The notes: generated from the sequence alone by a model not told the origin. A stretch of DNA of 43,095 nt from Muribaculaceae bacterium (GCA_910573745.1 CAJSYI010000022.1:1-43095); one strand, 5' to 3'; positions 1-8,121 are shown, counted from the stretch's first letter. Translations and numbers: made by a program.

Positions 1-222
1 CGAGCCCCGGAGGATTTTACCCCAACCTCGGGGATCTCAGGCTCATACCTGCATGTCTCCACAGTCTTCGGACTGTTTAACATTCATTCATAATCTCAAA
101 CCCTCTGACCCGTCAATATTTTTCAGGACGCCACAATGCGCGTAATTTATGCGAATTACTGCACGGACACCGCCACCCGACATGGGAAACTCCAGACGAA
201 CCAATATCACCCCGGAATCCTT
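1..222. other. Left edge, unassigned
   Basis: No gene can be assigned. All three plus-strand frames are open at base 1 and close at about 80, 93 and 145, so the 3' end of an upstream gene may lie here, but none of the short peptides is recognisable. The methyltransferase frame can be extended back to an ATG at 136, but family similarity begins at 223. Confidence 0.4.
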
Positions 223-708
223 ATGAACGATAAATCTTATCCGCCTATTCTTGACGCTTGTTGCGGTTCCCGCTCCTTCTGGAACGACAAAAGCAATCCC
301 TTGGCCATGTTTATGGATATTCGTCGGGAAACTCTTGAACTGTGCGACGGGCGAACTATTGAAGTGAATCCCGATGTTGTGGCGGATTTTCGGTGTATGC
401 CTTTTCCTGATGATATTTTCCGGCTTGTGGTATTTGACCCTCCCCACCTCCGTTGGTGTGGTGATTCATCGTATATGCGGGCCAAATACGGACGGCTGAC
501 AGCAGATTATCGTAATGACATTGCTCAAGGTCTGTCAGAGTGCTGGAGAGTATTGCAGCCTTTCGGCATTCTTGTGTTCAAATGGAACGAGGAACAAATC
601 AAAGTCGCGCCGATTCTAAAACGATTCGGTCGAGAACCGTTATTCGGGCATATCACCGGGCGTTCGGGCAAGACGCGGTGGTATTGTTTTATGAAGACTG
701 ATGAATAA
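223..708 (+). CDS. Phage class I SAM-dependent methyltransferase
   Basis: A 161-aa protein with a Rossmann methyltransferase layout. It has an SAM-binding motif LDACCGS (about residues 10-16), an acidic loop MDIR (31-34) and a catalytic-type DPPH tetrad (72-75) after a hydrophobic strand. I recognise a compact phage methyltransferase family with the same CCGSR and FDPPH signatures, including the later KWNEEQ element. Substrate is unknown: DPPH resembles the DPPY/NPPY of DNA amino-methyltransferases, so DNA is plausible. The frame opens at 136, but the 29 extra residues do not look like the family, so the ATG at 223 is preferred. It is the first complete gene of the window and is followed by a strong terminator. 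Confidence 0.75.
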   Translation: MNDKSYPPILDACCGSRSFWNDKSNPLAMFMDIRRETLELCDGRTIEVNPDVVADFRCMPFPDDIFRLVVFDPPHLRWCGDSSYMRAKYGRLTADYRNDIAQGLSECWRVLQPFGILVFKWNEEQIKVAPILKRFGREPLFGHITGRSGKTRWYCFMKTDE

Positions 709-734
709 GGTATTTTTTTTATTTTCGAGCCGTG

Positions 735-780
735 AGCCGGGCGGAACTTGCACCACGCATGACCGCCCGGCTTCCTTTTT
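735..780 (+). terminator. Rho-independent terminator after the methyltransferase
   Basis: A 10-bp stem (735-744 AGCCGGGCGG paired with 763-772 CCGCCCGGCT) is followed by a T-rich tract. It separates the methyltransferase transcript from the downstream genes. Confidence 0.8.
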
Positions 781-840
781 ACCCACACCGCGACTGCCGA
801 ATCTCACCCCTTACCCCCTCCTTTTTCTTACTAAATCTTT

Positions 841-1084
841 GTTACCTTGTAACAGATGTTTGCAAAAGGTGGTAACAATATAAAATCAAAGGAATTAAGA
901 GAAAAAGAGGGTGTGACAAACTTGGTAACAATCGGCGTAACAAAAAAATTGCGGTTTGTTACACGTTTTCGGGGAGGGAGGAAAAGGTGAAAAAGTAACA
1001 AAACGCAGGGGGCAGTTACAAACTGCAATTTTGAACTGTAACGAGTGTAAATTGCTTGATTCCAAATGGTTGTAACGGTGTTAC
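841..1084. repeat. GTAAC/GTTAC pentamer array
   Basis: The otherwise gene-free stretch 781-1211 contains eleven copies of GTAAC or its complement GTTAC, starting at 841, 849, 872, 925, 937, 958, 995, 1015, 1038, 1072 and 1080. About one every 1000 bases per orientation is expected by chance. Some are paired as short inverted repeats (841/849, 1072/1080) and some are spaced 12 bp apart (925/937). The density suggests binding sites for a protein, such as an operator cluster or replication iterons, but no binding protein can be named. No convincing ORF lies in this stretch. Confidence 0.6.
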
Positions 1085-1176
1085 AAAAAAACAAAGTTTT
1101 CGCGTTAAATCTTGGCTAAGTCGGTAATATAATAACATAGTCGCCTATATAATATCCTATTGTCGGAATTTATTCG

Positions 1177-1184
1177 TAACTTTG
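1177..1184 (+). promoter_or_regulatory. Bacteroidetes -7 element (TAACTTTG)
   Basis: TAACTTTG matches the Bacteroidetes sigma-ABfr consensus TAnnTTTG and lies 28 bp before the ATG at 1212. No convincing TTTG -33 element is seen at the usual spacing. Confidence 0.6.
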
Positions 1185-1211
1185 CGCTCATAATCAATCA
1201 AATCTCCCTCT

Positions 1212-1694
1212 ATGATTACAGTAAAGATTCAAGTCGAACAGTATGTGGCCGAGTATATCCGGGGGAAATACTTCGACCCGGAAGTCGGTGCCGTCCGATT
1301 CCCCTCGAAACTCGACATTTACATACTTGTTTACGACCTACTTCAGAAACGACCCGTTAACTGCCCGCTTGAATCCGGCAATCTGGAATTTGCATTGCCG
1401 GACCGACGCGACGCGAATATGGCCGGAGGCAAATCGCCGGAGCAGTTCAATTATCTGTCGGCGCGAGCTGCAAAACGCCTCGGCGACAAAATGCGCCTTA
1501 TGATGTGGGCCGAGCTGCACGACCTTATGGACGAAAACAAGCACTTAAAGGGTATTCAGTTCAAAGATTCGGTTTTTCAGTTTCTATGCCGCTACGAAAT
1601 AGAATCAATCACAGAAGATGCCCTGCTGAAGAATTACCAACGCTGGAGGGATAAGCAGCGGAGGACGACCAAACGCCGTTACTCGCGAAAATAA
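1212..1694 (+). CDS. Phage protein of unknown function, basic C-terminus
   Basis: A 160-aa soluble protein with no domain I can name. The N-terminal third reads as a compact alpha/beta segment; the centre (about 75-140) is helical, and the last 20 residues are rich in Arg and Lys (RWRDKQRRTTKRR), which suggests nucleic-acid contact. It has its own TAACTTTG promoter and sits between the GTAAC array and the head genes. It could be a late-gene activator, by position only. The start at 1212 is the first ATG after the promoter; the longer frame at 1160 is in another phase and is rejected. Confidence 0.55.
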   Translation: MITVKIQVEQYVAEYIRGKYFDPEVGAVRFPSKLDIYILVYDLLQKRPVNCPLESGNLEFALPDRRDANMAGGKSPEQFNYLSARAAKRLGDKMRLMMWAELHDLMDENKHLKGIQFKDSVFQFLCRYEIESITEDALLKNYQRWRDKQRRTTKRRYSRK

Positions 1695-1761
1695 ATACAC
1701 AAAAGTCAGTGATTATTTTACCTACCGAATGGCCTGTTTTGTCTTTTTTTGAGGGTAATTT

Positions 1762-1783
1762 TGTCGGAAAAATGTCGGAAAAA
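1762..1783 (+). repeat. Tandem 11-bp repeat
   Basis: Two exact head-to-tail copies of TGTCGGAAAAA lie in the 129-bp gap between two genes. They may be a binding site. The TGTCGG core resembles the GTCGGC-type repeats beside the integrase, but the similarity is short and may be fortuitous. Confidence 0.45.
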
Positions 1784-1823
1784 TGCTGAATAATTGATTA
1801 ACAATAACTTATAGCCTGCAATT

Positions 1824-2231
1824 ATGGAACAGTTGACCGTTTCGGTATGTCATAGCCTGAAGATTATCCCGGTGGTCCGGCTTACGCGGTTTGCCCGATT
1901 CCGTTCACGCGTTATCCTGATAACCGTCGGAACACCCGACGACGCGGCCGCAGTTCCGGGAAGTGTCAAAATATCGACGACCGCCGACAAAGGGATTATC
2001 AAGAAGAAAATAACGTTTGACCGCTCCGGCGTATCGGATTCCGCCGCCGACATTCTGGAATCATACAAATGCCAGCGTGTGGTGGCTACATACGTCGATG
2101 AAAGCGGAAACACACGTGTAGCGGGTTCCCCCGACTTCCCCCTCGCCCTTGATTACACTACGGGGAACGGTGTTTTTACCGTTACGCTTTCGGGGGAGGA
2201 CACGAAGCCGGACGGATATTTAGCGGATTAA
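1824..2231 (+). CDS. Small putative virion protein
   Basis: A 135-aa protein made mostly of predicted beta strands with no signal peptide or TM segment. The middle and C-terminus (residues 30-130) read like a small all-beta structural domain, consistent with a neck, head-decoration or fibre-attachment protein. It lies directly ahead of the head protease and capsid gene, which is the main reason to call it structural. The ATG at 1824 is the only sensible start. No family is recognised. Confidence 0.5.
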   Translation: MEQLTVSVCHSLKIIPVVRLTRFARFRSRVILITVGTPDDAAAVPGSVKISTTADKGIIKKKITFDRSGVSDSAADILESYKCQRVVATYVDESGNTRVAGSPDFPLALDYTTGNGVFTVTLSGEDTKPDGYLAD

Positions 2232-2283
2232 AGTCCTTCCACGCGCCCGCGATAAGTAGTTATTTTGCGACAAAAATAACTGC

Positions 2284-3153
2284 ATGAACAGGCTCCAACG
2301 TATATTTTCCGATAACTGGACCATACGGCGACACGACTTTGAAAGTTTCGTGTCGCTCATCATGCCGGCGATTGTGGCCGGCAATATAGAGGCCGCCTCC
2401 GCCAAACTCAACGAGGACGACAAATGCACCGTCAAGGCGACCGCCGCTCCATATATGGCGAAATGGTATGAACTTGACGATATTTCCCTGCCGGTTGATT
2501 CTATCGCCGTGATAACTCTTACCGGGGTTCTTTATTCGTGGGAATCGGAGTGGGTAGCAAAGCAGGTCGAGGCGGCGGAACTGAATCCCAACATTTGCGG
2601 AATCGTCTTTGTAATAGACGGCCCCGGCGGTATGGTGTCGCACCTCGATATGGCGGCCGCAGCCGTAGAAAACTGCAAAAAACCGACGGCCACAGTAGTA
2701 ACCGGCATAATGGCCTCCGCACATTTCTGGTTAGGTACGGCCAGCGACCGCACTTTCATAGCCTCGCCACTTTGCGAAGTGGGAAGCGTCGGAATCGTAT
2801 GCACACATTACAGTTTCCGCGAATTTTTCAAGATGAACGGAATCGACTACCGGGAAATATATCCTGACACCGCCGACCTAAAGAACAAGGAAACTCGCGT
2901 ACTTGTCGAGAACAACGACGAATCACTCATAAAGGCCCGCGCCGAAAAAATCCATAAAATTTTTGCCGAGACCGTGGCCCGAAACCTCGGAATCGAATAC
3001 GACCCTAAACTGCCGCTTTTCCGTGGCGAGATGTTCGACGGCAACGAGGCGGTGGAACTCGGTTATATCGACCAGTTCGGAGGTGTGGCCGACGCGGTTA
3101 AATGGGTGCTTGCACAGGCAACGAGCCGGAAGGCACAACAAATATATCAGTAA
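2284..3153 (+). CDS. S49-family (SppA/ClpP-like) prohead protease
   Basis: A 289-aa serine peptidase of the S49/crotonase fold, as used by lambda gpC-like head maturation proteases. Visible features are an oxyanion/turn element DGPGG (112-116), a nucleophile-bearing GIMASA segment with Ser145 as the probable nucleophile, and a conserved GSVG (167-170). A Lys pair (K200/K202, in DLKNK) follows and is the likely general base, as in SppA. There is no signal peptide, so it acts in the cytoplasm. It sits 29 bp ahead of the capsid gene, whose N-terminus looks like a removable scaffold, so the capsid precursor is the likely substrate. The family call is solid; the substrate is inferred. Confidence 0.85.
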   Translation: MNRLQRIFSDNWTIRRHDFESFVSLIMPAIVAGNIEAASAKLNEDDKCTVKATAAPYMAKWYELDDISLPVDSIAVITLTGVLYSWESEWVAKQVEAAELNPNICGIVFVIDGPGGMVSHLDMAAAAVENCKKPTATVVTGIMASAHFWLGTASDRTFIASPLCEVGSVGIVCTHYSFREFFKMNGIDYREIYPDTADLKNKETRVLVENNDESLIKARAEKIHKIFAETVARNLGIEYDPKLPLFRGEMFDGNEAVELGYIDQFGGVADAVKWVLAQATSRKAQQIYQ

Positions 3154-3182
3154 TTAACCACCAAATTAACACAGAGTAAAAG

Positions 3183-5372
3183 ATGAATTTTGCGAATTTT
3201 ATCCCCGCGATTCTCGGTATTCTCGGACTTACCGCCTTTCAGGAGAAAGACGGTAAAAAGAGCCTTTCGGATGAGGAACGCGCAACCCTAAAAGGTTACG
3301 GATTCTCCGACAAGTTCCTCGATGATTTCGCCGCAGCCTTGAACGACCCGGCTCCAGCCGTAGAACCTTCCAAAGACAGACAGGACGCAGCGTTAAAGGT
3401 TATCCTCGGAAATACCGTGTCGCAGCTTACAAAAACGTCTGAAGAACTGGAAGCACTTAAAACGAAGAACGCCACCGACGCACAGGCACACGCCGCAGCA
3501 ATCAAGGCCAAGGAGACGGAAATCGCTGCGCTCAACGCCAAGATTAAGACACTTTCCGAACTTCCCGAATCCGACCCCGGCAAGGGTGCCGGACAGAGCG
3601 GCGCGAACCCTGAAGCCTTCAACCTCGACGACACCGAACAGCTCGGCGGAATGTCGGGCGAGTTCTTCAGCCTCGACCGCCCCTACAATATGCGAGCCAA
3701 GGCCGCACTTCTCGCCGCACAGGGTCAGAGCCTCGCCGTCGCCGTGGCTAACCGCGTAGATTACAAACGCCTTCAGGATGACCTCGGCGCGTTCTACCGT
3801 CTGCCGTGGCGCGACCGCCTTCAGTCGTTCCTCCGCGAGCTGCCGACAATCGAAACGCTTTTCCCGCTCGAATCCGGCCATCAGGACCTCGACACGCTGG
3901 TTAATATCTGGCTGGGCGAGTTCTCACAGGCTGACAACACACAGGACAGCGACTTCGACAACGTTACAAAAGGCTCCTACGAGTTCGACCACGAGACCCT
4001 GCGAATGTACGACGTTATGTTCGCTTATCGCTTCAAGAACCTGAAGGCTATCGAAAAGAGCTGGATCGGACACCTGAACAAAGAGGGTTCAAACGCCGTA
4101 AAACTCTCATTCATCGAGTATCTGCTTGCAGAAACGGCGAAGAAACTCCACAACGAACGCGAGCAACGCCGCATTAACGGCGTTCGCAAAGACCCCAATC
4201 CCAACGTTCCCGGCCGCGCAATGGAAGCCGCCGACGGCCTGTATGAATACCTCCGCAAGAAAGTGGAAGGGCATACCGACTTCACCCCCAACGGAGGCAC
4301 TTCCGGCAAGACCGTTTACCAGATTAAGCCGTTCAACCTCCCGCGAATCACCCCCGCCAATATCGGCGAAGTGTTCTACCTCGGCACATCGATGATTCCC
4401 TCGGTATTCCGCGATACCGGCACAATCGTTCTGTATATCCCTTCTTTCATGCTCCCGTGGTATCACAAATACAACGAGGCGCATTATGGCCGCAATGTTG
4501 ATTACGAAAAGAATATCACATACGTGAAGGAATTCCCCGGCGTGAGAATCAAGACAATTTCCAACGCCGACAACCACCACCGTATTTTCTGGACTATCGA
4601 AGGTAATTTCCACACATACGACCACATCGCCGGTGAAATGCTCCGCTTCAACCTCGAACAGGAGGACTGGAGCCTGAAAGCATGGAGCGAATGGAAGGAA
4701 GGTCTGGCCGCCGAGGCTGTCGGCTTCAAATACACCGACCCCGCCGACATGGACGGTTCCCGTCAGCTCGTATGGTGTAACGACTACGACCGCCCCGATT
4801 CCTTCTTCCTTGAAGCCGGACCCGACGCGAATCCCTCCGCGCTTCTCCATTCGTCAATCGTAACGGTAGCCAACAGTTCGGTGTTCGAGATTACAGACAT
4901 CGTCAACGCCGCCGTGGGGCAAGTCATATCCCTGAAATGCGGTGTCGACGGAGACAGCGGCGTAACAATCAAGAAAAATGGAAAATTCTCCCTCCTTTCG
5001 GCTGCATGGACACCCAAGAAAGGCGAAATCCTCCGTGTGATGAAACGCGCCGACTGCAAATTCATCGAAATCGAACGTGCCACCGCTCCGGGCGATTCCT
5101 ACGAGTTCCCCGCCGACGAGACCACTCCGAGCGTTCAAGGTGCTACCGTTTTCGTCACCAACGCCAACACACAGGCCACCGCGATTACCGACCTGACCGA
5201 CGCAGTTCCGGGAACAGTCTACACAATCCACGGAGCCGGAGCCGACAACGCCTCGACAATCGCCAACGCCGGTAACTTCGTACTTTCCGCCGCCATGACG
5301 CTGAAGGCCGGTTCGTTCATCAAACTGGTGAAGGCCGCCGACGGCAAATTCTACGAGGTGGAACGCGGTTAA
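3183..5372 (+). CDS. Major capsid protein with scaffold-like N-terminus and duplicated C-terminal domains
   Basis: A 729-aa protein with three visible parts. Residues 1-150 are acidic and helical with a coiled coil (about 70-126), like the delta/scaffold region of HK97-type capsid precursors, and end in a Gly/Pro/Ser-rich linker. Residues 150-550 form a large mixed alpha/beta body consistent with a phage capsid protein. The C-terminus holds two related domains of about 70 residues (about 560-632 and 657-729), both ending in a [GC]KF-[IY]E-[IV]ER motif. The adjacent protease supports processing after the coiled coil. A third copy of the C-terminal module lies in the next gene. The capsid call rests on size, scaffold-like start and neighbour, not on a recognised catalytic motif. 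Confidence 0.75.
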   Translation: MNFANFIPAILGILGLTAFQEKDGKKSLSDEERATLKGYGFSDKFLDDFAAALNDPAPAVEPSKDRQDAALKVILGNTVSQLTKTSEELEALKTKNATDAQAHAAAIKAKETEIAALNAKIKTLSELPESDPGKGAGQSGANPEAFNLDDTEQLGGMSGEFFSLDRPYNMRAKAALLAAQGQSLAVAVANRVDYKRLQDDLGAFYRLPWRDRLQSFLRELPTIETLFPLESGHQDLDTLVNIWLGEFSQADNTQDSDFDNVTKGSYEFDHETLRMYDVMFAYRFKNLKAIEKSWIGHLNKEGSNAVKLSFIEYLLAETAKKLHNEREQRRINGVRKDPNPNVPGRAMEAADGLYEYLRKKVEGHTDFTPNGGTSGKTVYQIKPFNLPRITPANIGEVFYLGTSMIPSVFRDTGTIVLYIPSFMLPWYHKYNEAHYGRNVDYEKNITYVKEFPGVRIKTISNADNHHRIFWTIEGNFHTYDHIAGEMLRFNLEQEDWSLKAWSEWKEGLAAEAVGFKYTDPADMDGSRQLVWCNDYDRPDSFFLEAGPDANPSALLHSSIVTVANSSVFEITDIVNAAVGQVISLKCGVDGDSGVTIKKNGKFSLLSAAWTPKKGEILRVMKRADCKFIEIERATAPGDSYEFPADETTPSVQGATVFVTNANTQATAITDLTDAVPGTVYTIHGAGADNASTIANAGNFVLSAAMTLKAGSFIKLVKAADGKFYEVERG

Positions 5373-5450
5373 ACCTACCGATAATGGCCGGGGCGCGGAT
5401 AATGCGCCGCGCCCTGTGCCTTAAATTTCAAACCATAAAATTTCATCGAC

Positions 5451-6263
5451 ATGACATATATAAGAAAATCCGTCGGACGCGCCCCCGGCAATCCCGGTAC
5501 AGGGATTCAGCTCCGCGACGTTCTGGTGCTTATCAATACTGACGACATCGCGTTTATGCCGTCTCCTGACGACAAAGGCGTTGTAATTGTCGACAATATC
5601 GTTATGAAGCCCGGTCGTTATGGAATCGGTATCTACATGACGCAGGGAACAGCAGAAGTTGCCAGCGCAGCCGAAGGCGAAACCGACCAAATCGGTTTTA
5701 CCCCCTCTATCAAGTTCAACCACCCCGGAAACAGTCAGGAGTTGCGCGAGTTCAAAGTCAACGAACTGAACTCAAAATTTATCGGCATTATGCGCTATTG
5801 CTCCGGCAAGCCCGCCGACCTTATCGGTTCAATCTGCAATCCGTGTAAAATCACCCCCTCCTATACCGGGAACAACGAAAGCAACACCAACGAGTTCACC
5901 CTCGCCCAAATCTCCAAAGGCGACGACATCAAGATATATAAGGGTACCGTACCCCTCGAAGAACCTGTTTCAGTCGTCGAGGCCGGCGTTAAAGTGGTCC
6001 CGTTCGTTACCGAAGGGCAATACCAGCTTTCGGGCGGTTCTGCTGTCATCGACGAGATAGAGGGCGGAGCGCATGACGCGGTTATAACGCTTCTGGGGGC
6101 TGCCGGTACATCACCGACCGTTTCCCATACGAGCGGAAAAATCCTGTTGCGTGGCGGCAAGGTGTTCACTGCTTCAGAAGGTGCCCAGCTCACCCTCCGC
6201 GCTTTTGACGCCGGAGAAGGCGGCCTGATATGGATAGAACAAAGCCGATACGTCCCCGCCTGA
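5451..6263 (+). CDS. Putative major tail tube protein with C-terminal decoration-like domain
   Basis: A 270-aa beta-rich protein. The first 180 residues resemble, from memory, a tail-tube-type protein of Bacteroidales phages (a strand-rich core and a CNPCKI-like segment near residue 130). The last 80 residues (about 190-270) repeat the pattern of the two C-terminal domains of the capsid protein: turn-rich strands, a G-K-[IF]-x-L step and a closing W-I-E-x-x-R. It lies 78 bp after the capsid gene and is followed by a terminator, which fits an abundant late structural protein. A head decoration protein is the main alternative. Confidence 0.5.
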   Translation: MTYIRKSVGRAPGNPGTGIQLRDVLVLINTDDIAFMPSPDDKGVVIVDNIVMKPGRYGIGIYMTQGTAEVASAAEGETDQIGFTPSIKFNHPGNSQELREFKVNELNSKFIGIMRYCSGKPADLIGSICNPCKITPSYTGNNESNTNEFTLAQISKGDDIKIYKGTVPLEEPVSVVEAGVKVVPFVTEGQYQLSGGSAVIDEIEGGAHDAVITLLGAAGTSPTVSHTSGKILLRGGKVFTASEGAQLTLRAFDAGEGGLIWIEQSRYVPA

Positions 6264-6289
6264 TTCTACCGGCTCATTTCCCGACATAT

Positions 6290-6322
6290 ATCCCCGTGGC
6301 TCCGACTTCGGGGATTTTTTTG
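6290..6322 (+). terminator. Rho-independent terminator of the capsid operon
   Basis: A 7-bp stem ATCCCCG/CGGGGAT (6290-6296 with 6309-6315) is followed by a run of seven T. It insulates the toxin-antitoxin cassette from head-gene transcription. Confidence 0.8.
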
Positions 6323-6332
6323 CGCGTAAATA

Positions 6333-6348
6333 TTTCCATATATGGAAA
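6333..6348. promoter_or_regulatory. 16-bp perfect palindrome, probable antitoxin operator
   Basis: TTTCCATATATGGAAA is perfectly self-complementary and lies where the -33 box of the toxin-antitoxin promoter should be. Binding there by the dimeric XRE antitoxin would block transcription, the usual autoregulation of HigBA-type loci. The binding itself is inferred. Confidence 0.7.
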
Positions 6349-6356
6349 ACTTTTTG

Positions 6357-6364
6357 TAACTTTG
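6357..6364 (+). promoter_or_regulatory. Bacteroidetes -7 element (TAACTTTG) of the toxin-antitoxin operon
   Basis: TAACTTTG lies 24 bp before the toxin ATG. With the TTTC at 6333-6336 as a variant -33 box, the spacer is exactly 20 bp. Confidence 0.75.
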
Positions 6365-6387
6365 CATTGTAATTAAGAAAAGCATTT

Positions 6388-6732
6388 ATGGATAAACCCA
6401 AATATAATGTTATCCTTAGCAAGGAAGTAAGGGAGTTTCTAAGCACTCTCCCGGTTAAGGCTGCAAAGAAAATCATCTATAACATTACTGTTGTAGCCGG
6501 AGGCCTTCAGGATAAAGAATTGTTCAAGAAATTGGAAGATTCCGACATTTGGGAGTTTAGAACGCTTTATATGGGAATTGCTTACCGTCTGCTTGCGTTC
6601 TGGGACACAGAAGAACAAGCCTTGATAATCACCACACATGGGTTTGTCAAGAAAACGCGCAAAACACCCGGAAAAGAAATTGAAAAGGCAGAAAGATTAA
6701 GAAAAGAATATTTTGATGAAAAAAACAAATGA
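6388..6732 (+). CDS. RelE/HigB-family (phage Gp49-like) toxin
   Basis: A 114-aa basic protein of the Gp49/HigB branch of the RelE/ParE superfamily. These are small ribonuclease toxins that usually act at the ribosome. The family pattern is visible: an N-terminal helix with KEVREFLSTLP, then a strand with WEFRTLYMGIAYRLLAFW (about 51-70), and a late strand with TTHGFVKKTRKTP where the basic catalytic residues normally sit. Toxin-first order with an XRE antitoxin just behind it is the HigBA arrangement. It is an autonomous cassette between phage head and packaging genes and may act in prophage maintenance or anti-phage defence, which is inference. Confidence 0.85.
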   Translation: MDKPKYNVILSKEVREFLSTLPVKAAKKIIYNITVVAGGLQDKELFKKLEDSDIWEFRTLYMGIAYRLLAFWDTEEQALIITTHGFVKKTRKTPGKEIEKAERLRKEYFDEKNK

Positions 6733-6733
6733 T

Positions 6734-7060
6734 ATGAAAAAAAAGTGGTACACCCTCGGAGAAATTACCGATGAATTTGTAGGTGTGAAAAGCGCCCCCG
6801 AACGTGAGGCGTTTGACGCTGACGTGGAAGCCGCTTTAATCGGCGCGTCGATAAAGAATGCCCGCAAGGCAATGAATCTGACACAAGCCCAACTCGGAGA
6901 ACGTGTGGGGGTTCAGACTGCGCAAATTTCCAAAATTGAAAGTGGCCGCAACCTTACAATATCTACTATCGTCCGGGTGTTGAAGGCTCTCGGATTGAGT
7001 GCCAACTTCTCTATAAATTGCGAAGGCCTTACCCCTGTTACTCTCGGAAACCGAATATAA
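6734..7060 (+). CDS. XRE-family (HigA-like) antitoxin
   Basis: A 108-aa protein with a Cro/CI-type helix-turn-helix at about 49-70 (QAQLGERVGVQTAQISKIES). The N-terminal 45 residues probably neutralise the toxin. The chosen ATG at 6734 lies one base after the toxin stop, giving translational coupling; an in-frame ATG at 6716 would add six residues and overlap the toxin. It is expected to bind the palindrome at 6333-6348 and repress its own operon. Confidence 0.85.
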   Translation: MKKKWYTLGEITDEFVGVKSAPEREAFDADVEAALIGASIKNARKAMNLTQAQLGERVGVQTAQISKIESGRNLTISTIVRVLKALGLSANFSINCEGLTPVTLGNRI

Positions 7061-7082
7061 CAGGCCGCAAATAATATTGAAT

Positions 7083-7120
7083 CGCTCCGAAGGTATTAGC
7101 CTCCCTTTGGAGCGTTTTGT
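7083..7120 (+). terminator. Rho-independent terminator of the toxin-antitoxin operon
   Basis: An 11-bp stem (7083-7093 with 7104-7114, one G-T pair) with a 10-nt loop is followed by TTTTGTCTTTT. Confidence 0.75.
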
Positions 7121-7145
7121 CTTTTAGCCGGTAATTACCGTCGCT

Positions 7146-7153
7146 TAATTTTG
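7146..7153 (+). promoter_or_regulatory. Bacteroidetes -7 element (TAATTTTG)
   Basis: TAATTTTG fits TAnnTTTG and lies 21 bp before the ATG at 7175. It would restart transcription of the packaging genes after the toxin-antitoxin terminator. Confidence 0.6.
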
Positions 7154-7174
7154 TACTGTCAAAAACTTTATATC

Positions 7175-8119
7175 ATGGAACAGGACAAAAGAAAAGTAAT
7201 TACCGAATACCTTAAAGGCCCGCGAGACTATAATGAGGGCGTGGCACTGTACCAGCGTTTCGGTGTGAATCTGATGTTAAAACGCCGTTTTGTCGTCGAT
7301 GATACCGCCACTACCCGCGAAATACTGTTTGATGAACTTCGCAAAATTGCCGGACTTACCGAATCGGAGTTTGCCGCACTTCCGCGCCGGGCAAAAACGA
7401 AGCAAGCCATGATCGAGACGAAAGCCCCGGTTAAAACCGTTCCGGTTGATGATGAAACCGCACTTATCGAACTGGCGGATTCTTTCGGTGTAAGCGTCGA
7501 CGAATTGGTAAGCCCCGATTTTCAGGAGCGAGTGTTGGCCATGGACGACAACGCCGACCGAATCGACGAACTTACCGAGGAACTGGAAAAAGCCCGCTCC
7601 AAATATGCCGAGGCCCCGGAGCCTGTCAGAAAGATGATACGTTTCCGCGAAAAATATCCGTTCCTTAACTCCCCGGACTGCCCCGACATTCTGAAAGTGC
7701 TGGTGGCCGATATGTTCACCGCATACGGCAACTATAAAGCCGCGTTCGTCCGTCTCCAGACACTCGGCGACGCTGATTCCGCCCAAGCCGCCGCCGAATG
7801 TGAGACAATCGTAACCGAGTATCTGAAGAATCGCGAAATCTGGGACGAACTCGAACATTACCGGGAAACCGGCTCGATTCTCGGCAAAGCCGCCAAGTTC
7901 CGCGAAATGGAGGCGACCGAGGACCTGACCGCTCTCTCTGATGTTGAACTTGTGGGAAAACTCAACTCCGCCAACTCCAACGTGTCAAAACATAAAAAGA
8001 AACTCGATGACGCAAAGGCTAAAGGCGAGGAAAACGAGAAAGCCGCCGCAGCTTATGAAGTGTGGACGCAAAGGAAAGCCGCGTTAAAGGCCGAGGTTGA
8101 GCGTCGAAAAAAAAAGTAA
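7175..8119 (+). CDS. Coiled-coil phage protein of unknown function
   Basis: A 314-aa highly charged, mostly helical protein. Residues 1-35 form a small globular start (MEQDKRKVITEYLKGPRDYNE), the middle contains an ELTEELEKARSKY coiled coil, and the C-terminus is a Lys/Ala-rich helix ending in RRKKK. I recognise no domain. A related type of protein sits upstream of terminase genes in other Bacteroidales prophages, by recollection only. The start was set at the ATG at 7175, 21 bp downstream of the -7 box, rather than the TTG at 7151, which overlaps that box. It leads the packaging operon. Confidence 0.6.
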   Translation: MEQDKRKVITEYLKGPRDYNEGVALYQRFGVNLMLKRRFVVDDTATTREILFDELRKIAGLTESEFAALPRRAKTKQAMIETKAPVKTVPVDDETALIELADSFGVSVDELVSPDFQERVLAMDDNADRIDELTEELEKARSKYAEAPEPVRKMIRFREKYPFLNSPDCPDILKVLVADMFTAYGNYKAAFVRLQTLGDADSAQAAAECETIVTEYLKNREIWDELEHYRETGSILGKAAKFREMEATEDLTALSDVELVGKLNSANSNVSKHKKKLDDAKAKGEENEKAAAAYEVWTQRKAALKAEVERRKKK

Positions 8120-8121
8120 CC

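Noticed and set aside
701..883. Plus-strand frame of 60 codons after the methyltransferase
   Set aside because: It runs through the terminator hairpin and the first GTTAC sites, with a low-complexity peptide.
841..1084. CRISPR array
   Set aside because: Repeats are 5 bp, in both orientations and irregularly spaced; no cas genes in the window.
4107..4850. Minus-strand frame of 247 codons under the capsid gene
   Set aside because: Low-information Val/Gly-rich translation opposite a strongly supported capsid gene.
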